A stretch of DNA of 64,000 bases from Rhynochetos jubatus (lineage: Eukaryota; Chordata; Aves; Eurypygiformes; Rhynochetidae). Below, one piece after another: positions 61,776 through 64,000 of the stretch (position 1 is its first letter; every line of letters begins with the position of its first letter). Location: the NCBI GenBank assembly GCA_027574665.1, contig CM050650.1:97375086-97439085 (forward strand), read 5' to 3'. Position numbers and translations under genes: made by a program. The notes beneath the pieces were generated by a model. The model was not told the DNA's origin and did not search any database. It saw nothing but the letters and a program-made list of their open reading frames with translations.

Positions 61776-62807
61776 TGTAGTGGGTTTGTGTGACAAGGTT
61801 TTGGTAGTGGGAGGCTACAGGGGTGGCTTCTGAGAGAAGCTACTAGAAACTTACCCTGTGTCCAATAGAGTCAATGCCAGCTGGCTCCAAGACAGACCCA
61901 CCACTGGCCAAGGCTGAACCCATCAGTGACAGCGGCAGCACCTCTGGGATAACATGTTTAAGAAGGGGAAAAAAAATCCCCAATTGTTCAACTACAGCCA
62001 GAGAGAGGAGTGAGAATATGTGAGAGAAACATCTCTGCAGACACCCAGGTCAGTGGAGAAAGGGGGGGAGGAGGTGCTCCAGGCACTGGAGCAGAGATTC
62101 CCCAGCAGCCTGTGGTGCAGATCATGGTGAGCAGGGCGATGCCCAAAGGAGGCTGTGACCCTGTGGGAAGCCCATGCTGAAGCAGGCTCCTGGCAGGAGC
62201 TGTGGTCCTGTGGAGAGGAGCCCAGGCTGGAGCAGGTTTGCTGGAAGAACTTGTGACCCTGCAGGGGACCCAGGCTGGAGCAGGCTGCTCCTGAAGGACT
62301 GCACGGTGGGGGTGGGACCCACACTGGTGCAGTTTGTAAAGATCTGCAGGCCATGGGAAGATCCCACATTGGAGACATTCTCTCTCCCATGGGAGAGACC
62401 CTACGCTGGAGCAGGGGCAGAGTGTAAGGAGTCCTCCCCTGAGGAGGAAGGAGTGGCAGGGTCAACCTGTGGACTGACCACAACCCCCATTCCTGCTGCT
62501 GACGGGGAGGAGGTAGAGAAATCTCATAGGGAGTAAAGTTAAGCCTAGGTAGGAGAGCTGGGGGCACAGGTGTTTTTAAGATTTAGTTCTCTCTCATTAC
62601 CCTACACTGATTTGATTGACAATAAATTAATGTTCCCCAAATTGAGTTTGTTTTGCCCATGACAGTAATTGCTGAATGATCTCTCCTTGTCCTTTTCTCA
62701 ACCCACAAGCCTTTTGTTACGTTTTCTCTCCCCTGCTCAGCTGAGGAGGGCAGTGAGAGAACGGCTTTGGTGGGCATCTGGCCTCCAGCCAGGATCACCC
62801 CACCACA
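61776..62807 (+). mobile_element. endogenous retrovirus solo LTR, same family as 39484
   Basis: It opens TGTAGTGGGTTTGTGTGACA and ends CCCACCACA, so the termini form an imperfect inverted repeat. It shares with the copy at 39484 the ATGCCAGCTGGCTCCAAGAC block, GGGATAACATGTTTAAGAAG, CTGGAGCA repeats, an AATAAA (62622-62627) and the last block TTTTGCCCATGACAGTAATT. The flanking five bases differ (AAAAT and GTTGT), so no target-site duplication survives. No viral coding region adjoins it. A perfect palindrome GGAGCAGGCTGCTCC is at 62277-62291. Confidence 0.87.
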
Positions 62808-64000
62808 GTTGTACAAGAACCACATACACAAACTTTTCTGCTCTGGGAAATTTCAGCACGTCTTTGTGTGAAGAACCGATTTTATCACCTCAGAAAATTC
62901 TTCTAGTCACAGTTGTTAGGTTTTTGCAAAAATACTTATATTTGTCCTCATTAGCAAGCTAAGAGGTACTGCTCCTTAGCATTCAGAACAAACACTTCAG
63001 TGAATATATTAACAATGAAGAGAAAATGGGAAAAACAAGATTTCTGTCCTTTAAGAGATTGTTTAGATATGAAGAGATTAATAGCAGTCACTGGAAGATC
63101 TGAACCAAGAATCTGGCTTCAAAAACTTCTCGGCTGATAATGGCACAAAGAAGTAAAAGCCAGACGTAAGTAAAAATTTTGTAGAGTCATATGGGCATCT
63201 TTAGGTCCTCAGATCCAAGAACCCTCACATTTAAAATCCAGGTCTGAATATTTTACTGTGCAGACCCAGGCTAGTGTAGCAACCTCAAGTTTAACGCAGC
63301 CAAACCAATCTTGGAATCCACATTTTTAAGCTTTTTTTTTTTTTTTTCAAACAGAAATGAGGTTGATACAATTACATGTGCTGAGGCTACTCTTTATATA
63401 TGGTGATTTTCTGAATCCTCCCTAATAACTGGAGAGTCCTGTCTGATTTCTCTTATATTTGGAAAAATGGTACAGATCTCAAAAATTATTAAACTCCAAG
63501 TTTTATGCAAATAAATGAACAATTAGAGAAGTGGGAGTCTGTTAATTAAATCCTGCACTAGAAATATATCCTCTTCTTAGAATGTGCATGAAAAAGAAGC
63601 CTGGAGCCTGGAATGAAAAACTTCATTTGTACAGCACAGTTTGTGAAAGCAGTGCTTCAAGTGTTCACATCTGGCCAAAGTTAATCAAGTACAATGCACA
63701 AATTTATAGGAAACTAAGGTTTATTAGCTTCAGTGTTCAGGGACAGATTTGTTTTACTCAGTAAATGATTTATTCCTTAATTTTTTTCAGTCTGCTGTGC
63801 CTCTGCTTTTGGCTGCGTTTGGGAGCAGAAATGCAGTAACACTGTGAGAAAGGCCAAGGCATTTCTGAGCCAGTCTAAAGCAGAAAGTCTGGGCAGTCAT
63901 GTGAAAATAAATTTGTTATGAGATTTGCAGCCCAGCTTCTAAATAAAATAAGTTTTGATAACAAGCATCCATTCTAGTGCATGTTGTTTCAGTCTTTGGG
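62808..64000. other. unique AT-rich DNA to the window end
   Basis: No gene or repeat family is recognised. A 16-T run lies at 63332-63347. Confidence 0.5.

Noticed and set aside
39484..62807. The two similar LTRs as the ends of one provirus
   Set aside because: They are 21 kb apart, contain no gag-pol-env remnants between them, and the first has its own complete target-site duplication.
1..64000. Search for tRNA, rRNA, snRNA, mitochondrial insert, CRISPR or prokaryotic systems
   Set aside because: No matching landmark sequences or repeat-spacer structure were seen by eye. A covariance-model scan would be needed to exclude small RNAs or microRNA hairpins.

Overview
This is nuclear DNA from a vertebrate, almost certainly a bird. 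It has at least eleven CR1 LINE copies ending in the ATTCTATG-type octamer repeat, four solo-LTR-like elements of kinds I associate with neoavian genomes, almost no SINE-like sequence, an AT-rich background and one sharp CpG island. Nothing here is bacterial or viral in layout: there are no operons, CRISPR arrays or ribosome binding sites. I could not recognise any complete protein-coding or RNA gene.

Layout. Positions 1-3439 are AT-rich unique DNA. Positions 3440-5160 are a strong CpG island, the only clear promoter in the window. It has a CCAAT box, a CRE-like site inside a perfect 17-bp palindrome, an Sp1 box, a YY1-type site and a head-to-head pair of SOX-like sites. The best transcript model is a minus-strand first exon at about 4501-4760, ending at a good GTGAGT donor; its gene would run left, out of the window. 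A divergent plus-strand transcript is possible but unproven. Positions 5221-64000 are about 59 kb of gene desert or giant intron, scattered with CR1 fragments of several ages, LTRs, microsatellites and homopolymers.

The most informative observations are about mobile DNA. An LTR at 39484-40615 is flanked by a perfect 5-bp duplication. A second LTR family at 16457-17019 has a TATA box and flanking GCCTC. An LTR at 8366-9359 looks like a mosaic of those two families. A CR1 at 18690-19260 joins an endonuclease-domain fragment directly to the 3' end, so it has an internal deletion. Two long, very old CR1/L3-like relics lie at 23340-24260 and 51240-52425. The CR1 copies are mostly on the minus strand.

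Possible function outside the island is limited to weak candidates: a splice-bounded open segment at 46472-46599, an open GC-richer segment at 12865-13000, a 149-codon ORF at 60816-61265, and an isolated GTCACGTGAC E-box at 36395. Repeat identities come from remembered consensus features, not from a database search, and boundaries are approximate unless an exact target-site duplication is given.
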